From contig NZ_JAPZDS010000014.1 in assembly GCF_029813115.1 (NCBI RefSeq), positions 1 through 64,000 on the forward strand: a stretch of 64,000 nucleotides of DNA. Reading direction: 5' to 3'. The position numbers and the translations under genes are program-made. Numbering within the stretch: position 1 is the stretch's first letter; each line of letters starts with the position of its first letter. Shown in pieces: positions 19,492-27,800 of this stretch. The notes beneath the pieces are model-generated. The model was given only the letters and a program-made list of their open reading frames with translations. It had not been told where the DNA came from and made no database searches. Origin of the DNA: Aureimonas sp. SK2. Lineage in GTDB: Bacteria > Pseudomonadota > Alphaproteobacteria > Rhizobiales > Rhizobiaceae.

Positions 19492-20507
19492 TGGGCGAGG
19501 CCGGCCTTGCCGAGCGCGTCGGCCAGAACCTCGATGCCGTCGATCGTTCGGATCGTCGGGTTCATCGCTTGGGCGTCCATCTCGACGACGCGCCCCTCCC
19601 GCACGGCGGGCATCAGGCTGGCGACGGGGTCCGTCTTCAGGAACTCGAGCTTCACCGCGATGTCGTCGGCCGGGAAGCGGCGGCGGTCCATCCTGCCGGC
19701 GACGATCACCGTCGGGTTCGCGCGCGCGATCGTTTCCCAGCCGACGGTCGGCCACTCCTCCTGGCTGTCGATAACGTTCGTCAGGCCGAGAAGCGACATG
19801 ATGTAGCCCGGCGCCCCGCCCTGCCCCGCGACGTAAGGATCGATGTCGAGCTCGGCCGAGGAGAACCAGAACACGGCCGAAGTGCCCTCCTTCAGCCCCG
19901 CGATCCTGGCCTTGGCCGCCGTCTCGCGTGCCTTCAGCTCCGTGACGAGTTCGGCGCCCTTGTCCTGGACGTCGAAGATGCGCGCGAGATCCTCGACCTC
20001 CTGGTAGACGAGGTCCATGGTGAAACGGGCCGTGCGCGTGCCGTCGCCGCCGGCCGAATTGTCCTTGCCCTGGCAGTCGGCGGGCGAGGTGTAGACGGGG
20101 ATGCCGAGATCGGCGAACTGCTCGGGCGTCGCCACGACGCCCTGCGGTCCGACCTGCCATTCGAACTGCGTGGTGACGAGGTCGGGGCGCTCGGCCACCA
20201 CGCTTTCGAAGCTCGGATCGTTGTCGGCGAGGCGCTTCACCCTGGCATTCGCCTCCTCGTAGCCCGGCAACACGGGGCCGACCCAGAGGGCGGTTCCGGC
20301 CACCTTCTCCGACAGGCCGAGAAGGTACAGGATCTCGGTGGTCGACTGTCCGATGGAGACGGCGCGCGACGGCGCCTTCTCGAAGGTGAGCGTGCGGCCG
20401 CAGCTCTCCAGCGTCAGCGGGTACTGCGTCGGAGCGGCATGGGCGTCCCCAGCGGACAGGGCGATCACGAAAAGACCGAGGAGGGCGGGACGGCGGAAGG
20501 ATGGCAT
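19488..20507 (-). CDS. btuF: Cobalamin ABC transporter, periplasmic binding protein
   Basis: 339 aa class III binding protein. The signal peptide is MPSFRRPALLGLFVIALSAG with cleavage near DAHA. The body has RAVSIGQSTTEILYLLGL near residue 55, AERPDLVTTQFEW near 110 and a C-terminal AMNPTIRTIDGIEVLADAL. Longer than E. coli BtuF and closer to alphaproteobacterial putative F420/B12/iron-type binding proteins, so the ligand call rests on the upstream cobalamin riboswitch. The ATG at 20507 sits at the signal peptide; upstream in-frame codons are Arg-rich and unlikely. Confidence 0.85.
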   Translation of the reverse strand: MPSFRRPALLGLFVIALSAGDAHAAPTQYPLTLESCGRTLTFEKAPSRAVSIGQSTTEILYLLGLSEKVAGTALWVGPVLPGYEEANARVKRLADNDPSFESVVAERPDLVTTQFEWQVGPQGVVATPEQFADLGIPVYTSPADCQGKDNSAGGDGTRTARFTMDLVYQEVEDLARIFDVQDKGAELVTELKARETAAKARIAGLKEGTSAVFWFSSAELDIDPYVAGQGGAPGYIMSLLGLTNVIDSQEEWPTVGWETIARANPTVIVAGRMDRRRFPADDIAVKLEFLKTDPVASLMPAVREGRVVEMDAQAMNPTIRTIDGIEVLADALGKAGLAQ

Positions 20508-20601
20508 GGACGGATTCCTATAGGGACGGGCACGACTTCGCTTTGCCGCGGCGTGCGACTTGGTCGGTCCGGTCGAATGGGATCGAGACGAGCGTGGCGC
20601 C

Positions 20602-20679
20602 TTAACGGCGCGTGGGCGCTCGCAGGCGGAATGCAAAGAGGGGAGTGTGGGCGCGAAGGCGCCGGAGATCGGCCGTCAT
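20602..20679 (-). CDS. Possible leader peptide ORF between riboswitch and btuF
   Basis: A 25-codon frame, MTADLRRLRAHTPLFA and so on to an Arg-rich end, starts 45 nt past the riboswitch 3' edge. AAAGGA lies 5 bases upstream of the ATG. It resembles no known family. It could be a translated uORF that tunes btuF expression, or chance. Confidence 0.22.
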   Translation of the reverse strand: MTADLRRLRAHTPLFAFRLRAPTRR

Positions 20680-20724
20680 GGACATCCTTTCCGGGCATCC
20701 CCGCCCGAACGTTACGGATTGATC

Positions 20725-20978
20725 GCTGACGGCAGGTCTCCTGGCTCGCGGAACTTCGCGCCGATCATCTGCCTTCCCATGTCGGCCCCTTAAGAGCCTT
20801 CGCAGTGGCATGGCGCCGGGCAAATCCGGCGGCCCGCCGCGCCCGTCCGTGGACCAGCGCGGGGATGATCGGCATCCGCTTACAGTTGCGGGGGCAGCCA
20901 CGGTCTCGGCCCCGATTGGGTCGTCCTCACCGTGTTCCCTTTTAATCCCCCAGGCTCGTCGCCTGGGGAAACCGTCGC
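20725..20978 (-). promoter_or_regulatory. Cobalamin (AdoCbl) riboswitch
   Basis: Reading the minus strand, the class's conserved blocks appear in order: a P2-like hairpin CCCCAGGC/GCCTGGGG; AAAAGGGAACACGGTG; GCCCCCGCAACTGTAAGCGG; GCCACTG; GGGAAGGC; and the B12 box AGCCAGGAGACCTGCC. The outer P1 stem can form between GCGACGG (20972-20978) and CCGTC near 20728-20732. When cobalamin binds, this RNA turns off downstream expression. It leads btuF-btuC-btuD-pseudoazurin and is the best evidence that the transporter carries B12. Confidence 0.96.
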
Positions 20979-21048
20979 GGCCTGCTTACGCGGAAGGACG
21001 GGTCGTCGTCAATCCGATGCGCCGGCCTGCGGGGCGGCGGCGGCGCCG

Positions 21049-21579
21049 TCAGCGCGTCCATTCCCGGCGCAGGATGGCGTACTGCATCGTGTCCTCGTAG
21101 ATCGGACGTCCGTCGGGGCCGTCGGTGAAGGTCACGAACTCGAGGAACGTACCCTCCACCCGCATGCCGAGCTTCTCGCACAGGCGCCGGGAAGGGACGT
21201 TATCGACCTCGACATAGGCGTAGAGGCGCCGTGCCCCCTTCTCGGCGAAGAGATGCGCGAACAGCGCCCGCGCCGCCTCCAGCGCCAGCCCGGCGCCCGA
21301 GTGGTCGGGATTGAGGTTCCACCCGACGGAGTAGGTGTCGGGCTCTTCGTGGGTGGCGAAGAGATCGCCGATCAAGAGATCGGAATCGCGAAGGGCGATC
21401 GCGACATGCTCGTCGGACGAGGCCCGCCGGGTCGCCTCCGTCTCGGCGGCGGCGAGGTCGGCGAGCTGCAAGGACAGGAAACATCGTACCGTCGGCTCGC
21501 GGAGATAGGCGAGAAGCGCCGGCGCGTCGTCCTTCCGAAAGTTCCTGAGGCGCAGGCGCTCCGTTTCGATCCTATGCAT
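21049..21579 (-). CDS. GNAT family N-acetyltransferase (RimJ/RimL-like)
   Basis: 176 aa. It starts MHRIETERLRLRNFRKDD, typical of Acetyltransf_3 proteins. The acetyl-CoA-binding region SGAGLALEAARALFAHLF is near residue 98, and RRLYAYVEVDNVPSRRLCEKLGM near 120 matches the family's C-terminal motif (written here in two overlapping parts of the same segment). Substrate unknown: a protein N-terminus or a small amine are both possible. It is transcribed towards the riboswitch and divergently from catB. Confidence 0.85.
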   Translation of the reverse strand: MHRIETERLRLRNFRKDDAPALLAYLREPTVRCFLSLQLADLAAAETEATRRASSDEHVAIALRDSDLLIGDLFATHEEPDTYSVGWNLNPDHSGAGLALEAARALFAHLFAEKGARRLYAYVEVDNVPSRRLCEKLGMRVEGTFLEFVTFTDGPDGRPIYEDTMQYAILRREWTR

Positions 21580-21824
21580 CAGTCCGTTCCACGTGTCCGC
21601 CGTCGGTTCCATGCGCCGCCCGAGGCCGAACTTGGCACGGGACGCCGAATGGTCCATCATCGGGCGATGAAGGCAGCCCACAGTACCATCCGCATCGCGC
21701 TTCCGCGTCGCTGACGCGAGGAGCTGGAGGCAGACGACCGAGACGGTCGCCTGTCGGCGTTCGCCCGCGACAGCTCGGGTGAACCGTCGCCGCATGAGCG
21801 GCTTGCGAACCAACGGTCTTCATC

Positions 21825-22463
21825 ATGCACAACGTCTTCGAGAGCCCCTTCAAGGGCATCACGCTCGATCGCCTCGTCACCAACCCGAACATCCGGGTCG
21901 GGCGCTACAGCTACTATTCCGGCTACTACCACGGTCACGGCTTCGACGAATGCGCCCGCTTCCTCCTGCCGGACGAAGGGGTGGACAAGCTCGTCATCGG
22001 TTCGTTCTGCTCGATCGGCTCCGGGGCAGCCTTCATCATGGCCGGGAACCAGGGGCACCGGAACGACTGGATCAGCACCTTCCCCTTCTTCTGGATGTCG
22101 GACGTTCCCACGTTCGCCGGCGCGGAGAACGGCTATCGCCCTGCCGGCGATACCGTGATCGGCAACGACGTCTGGATCGGGACCGAAGCCGTCGTCATGC
22201 CGGGCGTCACGATCGGGGACGGCGCGGTGATCGGCACGCGGGCGCTGGTGACGCGGGACGTCGACCCCTACGCCATCGTCGGCGGCAATCCCGCCCGCAC
22301 GATCCGCCGACGCTTCGGCGAGGCCGACATCACCAGGCTTCTCGAAATGCGCTGGTGGGACTGGAGCGACGAGGAGCTGAAGCGCGCGATGCCCCTTCTG
22401 ACGAGCGGCGACGTGGCGGCCCTTCACCGCCACTGGCGGACGGTGGTGGCACCGGCGGACTGA
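21825..22463 (+). CDS. catB: Type B (xenobiotic) chloramphenicol O-acetyltransferase
   Basis: 212 aa left-handed beta-helix enzyme. The N-terminus [19 protein letters not shown], the motif [16 protein letters not shown] near residue 27, the loop [12 protein letters not shown] carrying the catalytic His near residue 79, and [19 protein letters not shown] near 109 are close to CatB/VatD-type sequences. It would acetylate chloramphenicol using acetyl-CoA. It is chromosomal with no mobile element beside it, so it is probably an intrinsic gene. The ATG follows an upstream region shared with the divergent GNAT gene. Confidence 0.92.
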   Translation: MHNVFESPFKGITLDRLVTNPNIRVGRYSYYSGYYHGHGFDECARFLLPDEGVDKLVIGSFCSIGSGAAFIMAGNQGHRNDWISTFPFFWMSDVPTFAGAENGYRPAGDTVIGNDVWIGTEAVVMPGVTIGDGAVIGTRALVTRDVDPYAIVGGNPARTIRRRFGEADITRLLEMRWWDWSDEELKRAMPLLTSGDVAALHRHWRTVVAPAD

Positions 22464-22500
22464 CCGCTGGCGCGAGCGCCCGGCCTCCGCCCGCCGGTAA

Positions 22501-22983
22501 TCACGAACCGGCGGGCGGTTTCGCGCCGAACCCGTTCAGTTGCATCACGATCAGTCCGAGGAAGACGAGGCCGAGTCCGACGAGCCGGGAGGCCGACACC
22601 GGCCGCGAGGGAAGGCCGACGAGCCCCCACCGGTCGATCAGGATCGACGCCAGCATCTGCCCGGCGATCGCCGCGACGATGAAGCCGGCGGCGCCGAGCT
22701 TGGGCGCCAGCATGAGCGCCCCGGTGATATAGACGACGCCGACGAGCCCGCCGATCCAGATCCAGCGCGGCGCCTGCGCCAGTTGCGACAGGTTGGGCGC
22801 CCCCACCTGGCCGAGGATCATCACGGGCAGGATGCAGGCGAAGCTGACGCAGAGCGAGACGGCCGTTCCCCAAAGCGGATGGCCGAGCATCCGTCCGAGA
22901 GCCGCGTTGGCGCCAGCCTGGAACGGGACCACCGCGCCGGTGACGACCGCGGCCAGGCTGAGAAGCAGGATATTGGCTTGCAT
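22501..22983 (-). CDS. DMT-superfamily transporter (YdcZ/DUF606 family)
   Basis: 160 aa with five predicted membrane helices, the DUF606 size. It begins MQANILLLSLAAVVTGAVVPFQAGANAALG (residues 1-30, given in family-typical order: hydrophobic helix, then GANAALGR). The SD sequence GGAGGTG precedes the ATG closely and can be masked by a hairpin (22987-23010). It is divergent from a LysR regulator with 71 bp between, so it is likely that regulator's target. Substrate unknown. Confidence 0.82.
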   Translation of the reverse strand: MQANILLLSLAAVVTGAVVPFQAGANAALGRMLGHPLWGTAVSLCVSFACILPVMILGQVGAPNLSQLAQAPRWIWIGGLVGVVYITGALMLAPKLGAAGFIVAAIAGQMLASILIDRWGLVGLPSRPVSASRLVGLGLVFLGLIVMQLNGFGAKPPAGS

Positions 22984-22986
22984 GAT

Positions 22987-23010
22987 GCACCTCCTGGCTC
23001 AATGAGGTGC
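22987..23010 (-). promoter_or_regulatory. Hairpin masking the Shine-Dalgarno of the DMT transporter gene
   Basis: GCACCTC and GAGGTGC form perfect 7-base arms around a 10-base loop. The 3' arm is the GGAGGTG ribosome-binding site. In the leader RNA this would block initiation unless opened by a ligand, protein or temperature. Structure is seen in the sequence; function is inference. Confidence 0.4.
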
Positions 23011-23054
23011 CCTATCTGTTTGATCGATGGAAATTCCGATATAGCATCCGCGCT

Positions 23055-23990
23055 ATGCATGACCCGAATGCACTTCGCGGCATCGACCTCAATCTTCTGG
23101 TTGTTCTCCATGCGCTCCTTGCCGAGCGGCATGTGTCGCGTGCGGCCGCACGACTGAACATGAGCCAGCCGGCCGTGAGCCACGCGCTCGGCCGCCTTCG
23201 GCACCTTTTCGACGATCCGCTCCTCGTCCGGCGCGACGGACGCCTCGCCCCGAGCGCGAGGGCGCTGGAAATCGGACCCGCCCTCGCGGAGGCCCTGCGA
23301 CAGGTGCAGGAGGTTCTGGGTCCCAAGGGCTTCGAGCCGGCGGACGAGAAACGGACGTTCCGCCTGGCCATGTCGGACTACGGCTCGGCCGTGATCCTTG
23401 CCGGTCTCCTGAGAAGGCTGCGGGTGGAGGCGCCGGGGATCGACCTCGTCGTCACGCAGTCGAGCCGGGACGGCATGCTGCGGCACGTGCTCGACGGAGA
23501 ATGCGATCTCGCCCTCGGCGTGTTTCCCGATCTGCAGAAGACGCTGAAGGCCCGGACGCTGTTTATCGAGACGTTCGCCTGCCTTGCCGATCGAGACAGT
23601 CTGGAGGGGTTCGAGCGCCTCGATCTGACAGCCTATCTCGACCGTCCCCATATGCTCGTCGCCATGAAGGACGAGGGCGGCACCGAGATCGACGCGGCCC
23701 TGCACGCGGCCGGGCATTCGCGCCGCATCGCCCTCACCCTCCCGCACTGGGGCCACGCGCCGCGACTGATCCGAGGTACTGACCTCGTTCTCACCGTCGC
23801 ACGCAAGGCCTTGGCCCTTCAGGAGATGGATCCCGCTTTCACCGTCTTCCCGCCGCCGTTTCCGATCCAGCCGTTTCCCTTCGTGCAGGTCTGGCATGAA
23901 CGGCGCGAGGCGGACCCCGCCCATCTCTGGCTGCGCGCCGCCGTGGCGGATGCATCCCTATCCGGCCCGGCGCCGCTCCCGGCTGGATAG
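23055..23990 (+). CDS. LysR-family transcriptional regulator (NodD/PcpR-like subgroup)
   Basis: 311 aa. It begins MHDPNALRGIDLNLLVVLHALL, and the HTH is SRAAARLNMSQPAVSHALGR (near residues 33-52), followed by LFDDPLLVRRDGRLAPSARA. The effector domain starts KRTFRLAMSDYGSAVI. The ATG at 23055 was chosen because it begins the family N-terminus; the in-frame extension upstream lies in the promoter region. A GGAAATTCC palindrome at 23029-23037 between the divergent genes is a candidate operator core. Confidence 0.88.
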   Translation: MHDPNALRGIDLNLLVVLHALLAERHVSRAAARLNMSQPAVSHALGRLRHLFDDPLLVRRDGRLAPSARALEIGPALAEALRQVQEVLGPKGFEPADEKRTFRLAMSDYGSAVILAGLLRRLRVEAPGIDLVVTQSSRDGMLRHVLDGECDLALGVFPDLQKTLKARTLFIETFACLADRDSLEGFERLDLTAYLDRPHMLVAMKDEGGTEIDAALHAAGHSRRIALTLPHWGHAPRLIRGTDLVLTVARKALALQEMDPAFTVFPPPFPIQPFPFVQVWHERREADPAHLWLRAAVADASLSGPAPLPAG

Positions 23991-24061
23991 CGTCGGGCTT
24001 CCCGTCGAGAACGGGAGCATCTCGGCCTGCTGGAGGGGGCGTGATCGGACCGCCGCCGCTC

Positions 24062-25684
24062 TCAGCTCCGCAGCCCCGGCGCTTCCTGCCCGGTGCTCTC
24101 CACATATTCGGAATAGCCGCCGCCGTAGAGGTGCGGACCTTCCGGCGTCAGTTCCAGCACGCGGTTGGACAAAGCCGCCAGGAAATGGCGGTCGTGGCTG
24201 ACAAAGAGCATCGCGCCTTCGAAGCGCGACAGCGCCTCGACCAGCATCTGCTTGGTGGCGATGTCGAGATGGTTGGTCGGCTCGTCGAGGACGAGGAAGT
24301 TCGGCGGGTCGAACAGCATCCGCGCCATGACCAGCCGTGCCTTCTCGCCGCCCGAGAGGACCCGGCACTTCTTCTCGACATCGTCTCCGGTGAAGCCGAA
24401 GCAGCCGGCGAGCGCGCGCAAGGGGGCTTGGCCCGCCTGCGGAAAGCTGTCCTCCAGCGACTGCAGCACCGTGCGATCGCCGTCCAGCACCTCCATCGCA
24501 TGCTGGGCGAAGTAGCCCATCTTCACGCTCGGCCCCCGCGTCACCGTGCCGGAGTCGGGTTCCGAGGTGCCGGCGATGAGCTTCAGAAGCGTCGACTTGC
24601 CAGCGCCGTTCACCCCCATGACGCACCAGCGCTCGCGGCGGCGGACCTGGAAGTCGAGCCCCTCGTAGATCGTGCGCTCGCCGTAGCGCTTGGAGACGCC
24701 CTTGATCGTCGCCACGTCCTCCCCTGAGCGCGGGGCCGGCTGGAACTCGAAGCGCACCGTCTGCTGGCGCTTCGGAGGCTCCACCCGCTCGATCTTGTCG
24801 AGCTTCTTCACGCGGCTCTGCACCTGCGCGGCGTGGCTCGCGCGCGCCTTGAAGCGCTCGATGAAGGCGACCTCCTTGGCTAGCATGGCCTGCTGGCGCT
24901 CGAACTGCGCCTGCTGCTGCACTTCGGCGATCGCGCGCTGCTGGCGGTAGAATTCGTAGTCGCCCGAATAGGAGGTCAGCGCGCCCGCGTCGATCTCGAT
25001 GATCTTGTTGACAATCCGGTTCATGAACTCGCGGTCGTGCGAGGTCATCAGCACGGCACCGTCGAAGCCCTTGAGGAATCCTTCGAGCCAGATCAGGCTT
25101 TCGAGATCGAGATGGTTCGACGGCTCGTCGAGCAGCATGATGTCGGGGCGCATCAGGAGGATCTTGGCCAGCGCCACGCGCATCTTCCAGCCGCCGGAGA
25201 GCTTTCCGACGTCGCCGTCCATCATCGCCTGGCTGAAGCCGAGGCCGTCCAGCACCTCGCGCGCCCGCCCGTCCAGCGCATAACCGTCGAGTTCGTCGTA
25301 GCTCCCCTGAACCTCGCCGTAGCGCGCGATGATCGCGTCCATCTCGTCGGCGCGGTCGGGATCGGCCATGGCCGCCTCCAGCTCCGCCATCTCGGCGGCG
25401 AGCGCGCTGACCGGTCCGACGCCGTCCATGACCTCGACCACCGCGCTGCGGCCCGCCATGTCGCCGACATCCTGGTTGAAGTAGCCGATCGTCACGCCGC
25501 GATCGACGGAGACCTGACCCTCGTCCGGCAGTTCCTGGCCGGTGATCATGCGGAACAAGGTCGTCTTACCTGCGCCGTTCGGTCCGACAAGGCCGACCTT
25601 CTCGCCGCGCTGAAGGGCAGCAGATGCCTCGATGAAGACGATCTGCTTGCCGTTCTGCTTGCCAATGCTCTCGAGGCGGATCAT
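24062..25684 (-). CDS. ABC-F family ATPase (YbiT/Uup/EttA-like translation factor)
   Basis: 540 aa with two ATP-binding domains and no membrane segment. NBD1: Walker A GPNGAGKTT near residue 36, LSGGWKMR near 162, LLLDEPSNHLD near 184. A charged linker follows with the Gln-rich QQQAQFERQQAM and the RVKKLDKIERVEPP helix. NBD2: GVNGAGKST near 355, LSGGEKARL near 443, LVLDEPTNHLD. Such proteins bind the ribosomal E site. Not a transporter. Which ABC-F branch it belongs to was not resolved. Confidence 0.9.
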   Translation of the reverse strand: MIRLESIGKQNGKQIVFIEASAALQRGEKVGLVGPNGAGKTTLFRMITGQELPDEGQVSVDRGVTIGYFNQDVGDMAGRSAVVEVMDGVGPVSALAAEMAELEAAMADPDRADEMDAIIARYGEVQGSYDELDGYALDGRAREVLDGLGFSQAMMDGDVGKLSGGWKMRVALAKILLMRPDIMLLDEPSNHLDLESLIWLEGFLKGFDGAVLMTSHDREFMNRIVNKIIEIDAGALTSYSGDYEFYRQQRAIAEVQQQAQFERQQAMLAKEVAFIERFKARASHAAQVQSRVKKLDKIERVEPPKRQQTVRFEFQPAPRSGEDVATIKGVSKRYGERTIYEGLDFQVRRRERWCVMGVNGAGKSTLLKLIAGTSEPDSGTVTRGPSVKMGYFAQHAMEVLDGDRTVLQSLEDSFPQAGQAPLRALAGCFGFTGDDVEKKCRVLSGGEKARLVMARMLFDPPNFLVLDEPTNHLDIATKQMLVEALSRFEGAMLFVSHDRHFLAALSNRVLELTPEGPHLYGGGYSEYVESTGQEAPGLRS

Positions 25685-25798
25685 GCGAAAATTCCAGAGG
25701 CGGAAGGAGGAAGCCGCGTCAAACCATCCTCCCTGCCGCGGCGCAAGGGGCCGCGGACCGCAGCGCCGCCTTTTGCAGGCCGCCCTCCCCGGCCGGCC

Positions 25799-26668
25799 TC
25801 AGCCCTCCCGTTCCAGTGAACTCACGATATGATCCGCCAGCCGCTCGGCGGCTTGATCGACGGGGCTCGCCAGCATCAGCGCGATCTCCGCCTCGGGAAG
25901 CGGCGGAAGCCCGGCCTTGCCGTCGAGCTTTCGAAAGTCCGGAGGCACCATGCCGGCCGGGAGCACCGTCACGCCGAGCCCCGCGCGCACGGCGGCCTGC
26001 GCGCCGGCGAGCGATGTCGAGGTATAGACGACGTGCCAGTCGCGACCCGCCTCGTCGAGCGCGCGCAGGGCGCGGCGGCGGTAGACGCACGGGTGCGGGG
26101 AAACGACCAGGGGCAAATCCCGTTCGGGATCCTCGAAGCCGGAGCCCTTGTCGGCCGCGCATGTCCAGACCAGGGGCTCGCGCCAGACGCGCACCCCGGC
26201 GCTCGGCCCCACCGGATCGCGCTTGATCAAGACGATGTCGAACTCGCCGTTCTGGAAGCGGTCGATGAGGTTCAGCGTCAGATCGGTCGTGACCTCGAGC
26301 GCCACCCCTGGATGCGCCCGCGCGAAGGCCGCAAGCACGCCGGACAGATGCGTCGTCGCGAAATCCTCCGGGGTTCCGAGCCGGACCCGTCCGGTCATCT
26401 TGGCATCGGTCAGGCGCCCGATGGCCTCGTCCGCCAGCGCGAGGATGCGCCTGCCGTAGCTCAGCAGCGTCTCGCCTTCCCCGGTCAAATGGAAGCTGCG
26501 GGGGCTGCGATCGATGAGCCGGCATCCCAAAGCCTGCTCCAGCCGCTTGAGCTGAAGGCTGATCGTGGGCTGGCTCAGCCGCAACCGTTCGGCGGCACGG
26601 GTCAGGTTGCCGCTTTCGGCGGCGGTGACGAAGGTTCGCAGGAGGTCGTGATCGAGACGATGCGGCAT
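25799..26668 (-). CDS. LysR-family transcriptional regulator
   Basis: 289 aa starting MPHRLDHDLLRTFVTAAESG. The HTH is LTRAAERLRLSQPTISLQLK (residues about 22-41), then RSPRSFHLTGEGETLL. Two upstream in-frame starts (26680, 26698) would place a perfect palindrome (26678-26694) inside the gene, so 26668 is preferred. It is divergent from the SbtA-like transporter gene and probably controls it. Confidence 0.88.
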   Translation of the reverse strand: MPHRLDHDLLRTFVTAAESGNLTRAAERLRLSQPTISLQLKRLEQALGCRLIDRSPRSFHLTGEGETLLSYGRRILALADEAIGRLTDAKMTGRVRLGTPEDFATTHLSGVLAAFARAHPGVALEVTTDLTLNLIDRFQNGEFDIVLIKRDPVGPSAGVRVWREPLVWTCAADKGSGFEDPERDLPLVVSPHPCVYRRRALRALDEAGRDWHVVYTSTSLAGAQAAVRAGLGVTVLPAGMVPPDFRKLDGKAGLPPLPEAEIALMLASPVDQAAERLADHIVSSLEREG

Positions 26669-26677
26669 GGGCACCAT

Positions 26678-26694
26678 CATTGCGAAACGCAATG
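26678..26694. promoter_or_regulatory. Palindromic operator between LysR and SbtA-like genes
   Basis: CATTGCG-AAA-CGCAATG, a perfect 7-base inverted repeat, lies 10 bp upstream of the LysR start and 80 bp from the transporter start. Position suits an autoregulatory site. It is the strongest dyad in the intergenic region. Confidence 0.5.
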
Positions 26695-26773
26695 ACAAAA
26701 GCCAGAACTATTCAGTTTTCAAAAGGTGCGGATCACGGCAGGGAGAGCGGCCCGTCCGAAAGGAGCCCGTTTC

Positions 26774-27796
26774 ATGCTCGATCTCGCAGCCTCCAACCTT
26801 CTCTCGCCCGCGATCCTCTGCTTCGTGCTGGGAGCGGTCGCAGTCGCCCTACGGTCCGATCTCCGACTGCCGGAGCCGGTGGTCGCAGCCTTGTCGATCT
26901 ACCTGATGCTGGCGATCGGCATGAAGGGCGGCGTCGAACTCTCCGGGCAGTCGCCGGCGGAACTGGCGACGCCGATCGCCGCCGCGCTGTTCCTCGGCTG
27001 CGCCATCCCGCTCTGGTGCTACGCCCTCCTGCGTCGCTTCGCGGGCCTGGGCGTTTCCGATGCGGCGGCCATGGCCGCGCATTACGGCTCGGTCTCGGCC
27101 GTCACGTTCGCGGCCGCGACGGCGCTCCTCAACCAGCAGGGGATCGCCTACGAGGGATATGCGGCCGCCTTGCTGGCGATCATGGAGATCCCGGCGATCG
27201 TCGTCGCGATCGGTCTCGCCGGCGTATCGACGCTCGCCTCGGCCTCATACGCCGGTCCCAACGGTGCGGCCGTTCTCGGAGGTCAAGCGGGACTGTCGGT
27301 CGGGCCGCGCCTAGCGGGCGTCGTCTCCGACGCCTTCGCCTCGAAGAGCGTGCTGCTTCTGGCCGGCGGCCTGGTCATCGGCATTCTGATCGGACCGACG
27401 GGCCTTGCGAAGGTGAAGCCGCTTTTCGTCGATCTGTTTCCCGGCCTTCTCTGCCTGTTCCTTCTCGAACTCGGCCGCCTCGCGGCAGCCAAGTTCGACG
27501 AATTCCGGCAGGTCGGGGCGCGGCTCGCCGTCTTCGCGATCGTCATGCCGGTCCTTCACGCCGCGGTGGGGATCGCCCTCGCCCATGCCGCGGGGCTCTC
27601 GGAAGGGGGCGCGATCATTCTTGGCGTCCTTGCCGGCAGCGCGTCCTATATCGCCGCCCCGGCGGCCGTGCGCCTCGCCCTGCCGGACGCCAATCCGGGC
27701 TACTACCTGACCTGCTCGCTCGCGATCACCTTCCCCTTCAACATCGTCGTCGGGCTGCCTCTCTATGCCGCCATGGCGCGGTGGCTCTACGGCTGA
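26774..27796 (+). CDS. SbtA-like sodium-dependent bicarbonate transporter family protein
   Basis: 340 aa, about ten membrane helices. Family marks are IYLMLAIGMKGGVELS near residue 44, AAHYGSVSAVTFAAA near 112, and SASYIAAPAAVRLALPDANP near 292 followed by YYLTCSLAITFPFNI. Cyanobacterial SbtA imports bicarbonate; the role in heterotrophic proteobacteria is not settled. No SbtB-type PII protein is adjacent. The ATG follows GAAAGGAG. It converges on the cytochrome b561 gene with a 4-bp gap. Confidence 0.82.
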   Translation: MLDLAASNLLSPAILCFVLGAVAVALRSDLRLPEPVVAALSIYLMLAIGMKGGVELSGQSPAELATPIAAALFLGCAIPLWCYALLRRFAGLGVSDAAAMAAHYGSVSAVTFAAATALLNQQGIAYEGYAAALLAIMEIPAIVVAIGLAGVSTLASASYAGPNGAAVLGGQAGLSVGPRLAGVVSDAFASKSVLLLAGGLVIGILIGPTGLAKVKPLFVDLFPGLLCLFLLELGRLAAAKFDEFRQVGARLAVFAIVMPVLHAAVGIALAHAAGLSEGGAIILGVLAGSASYIAAPAAVRLALPDANPGYYLTCSLAITFPFNIVVGLPLYAAMARWLYG

Positions 27797-27800
27797 GGGC

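Noticed and set aside
23997-24018. GCTTCCCGT...ACGGGAGC hairpin between convergent lysR and ABC-F genes
   Set aside because: Imperfect, short and without a U-tract; too weak to call a terminator.
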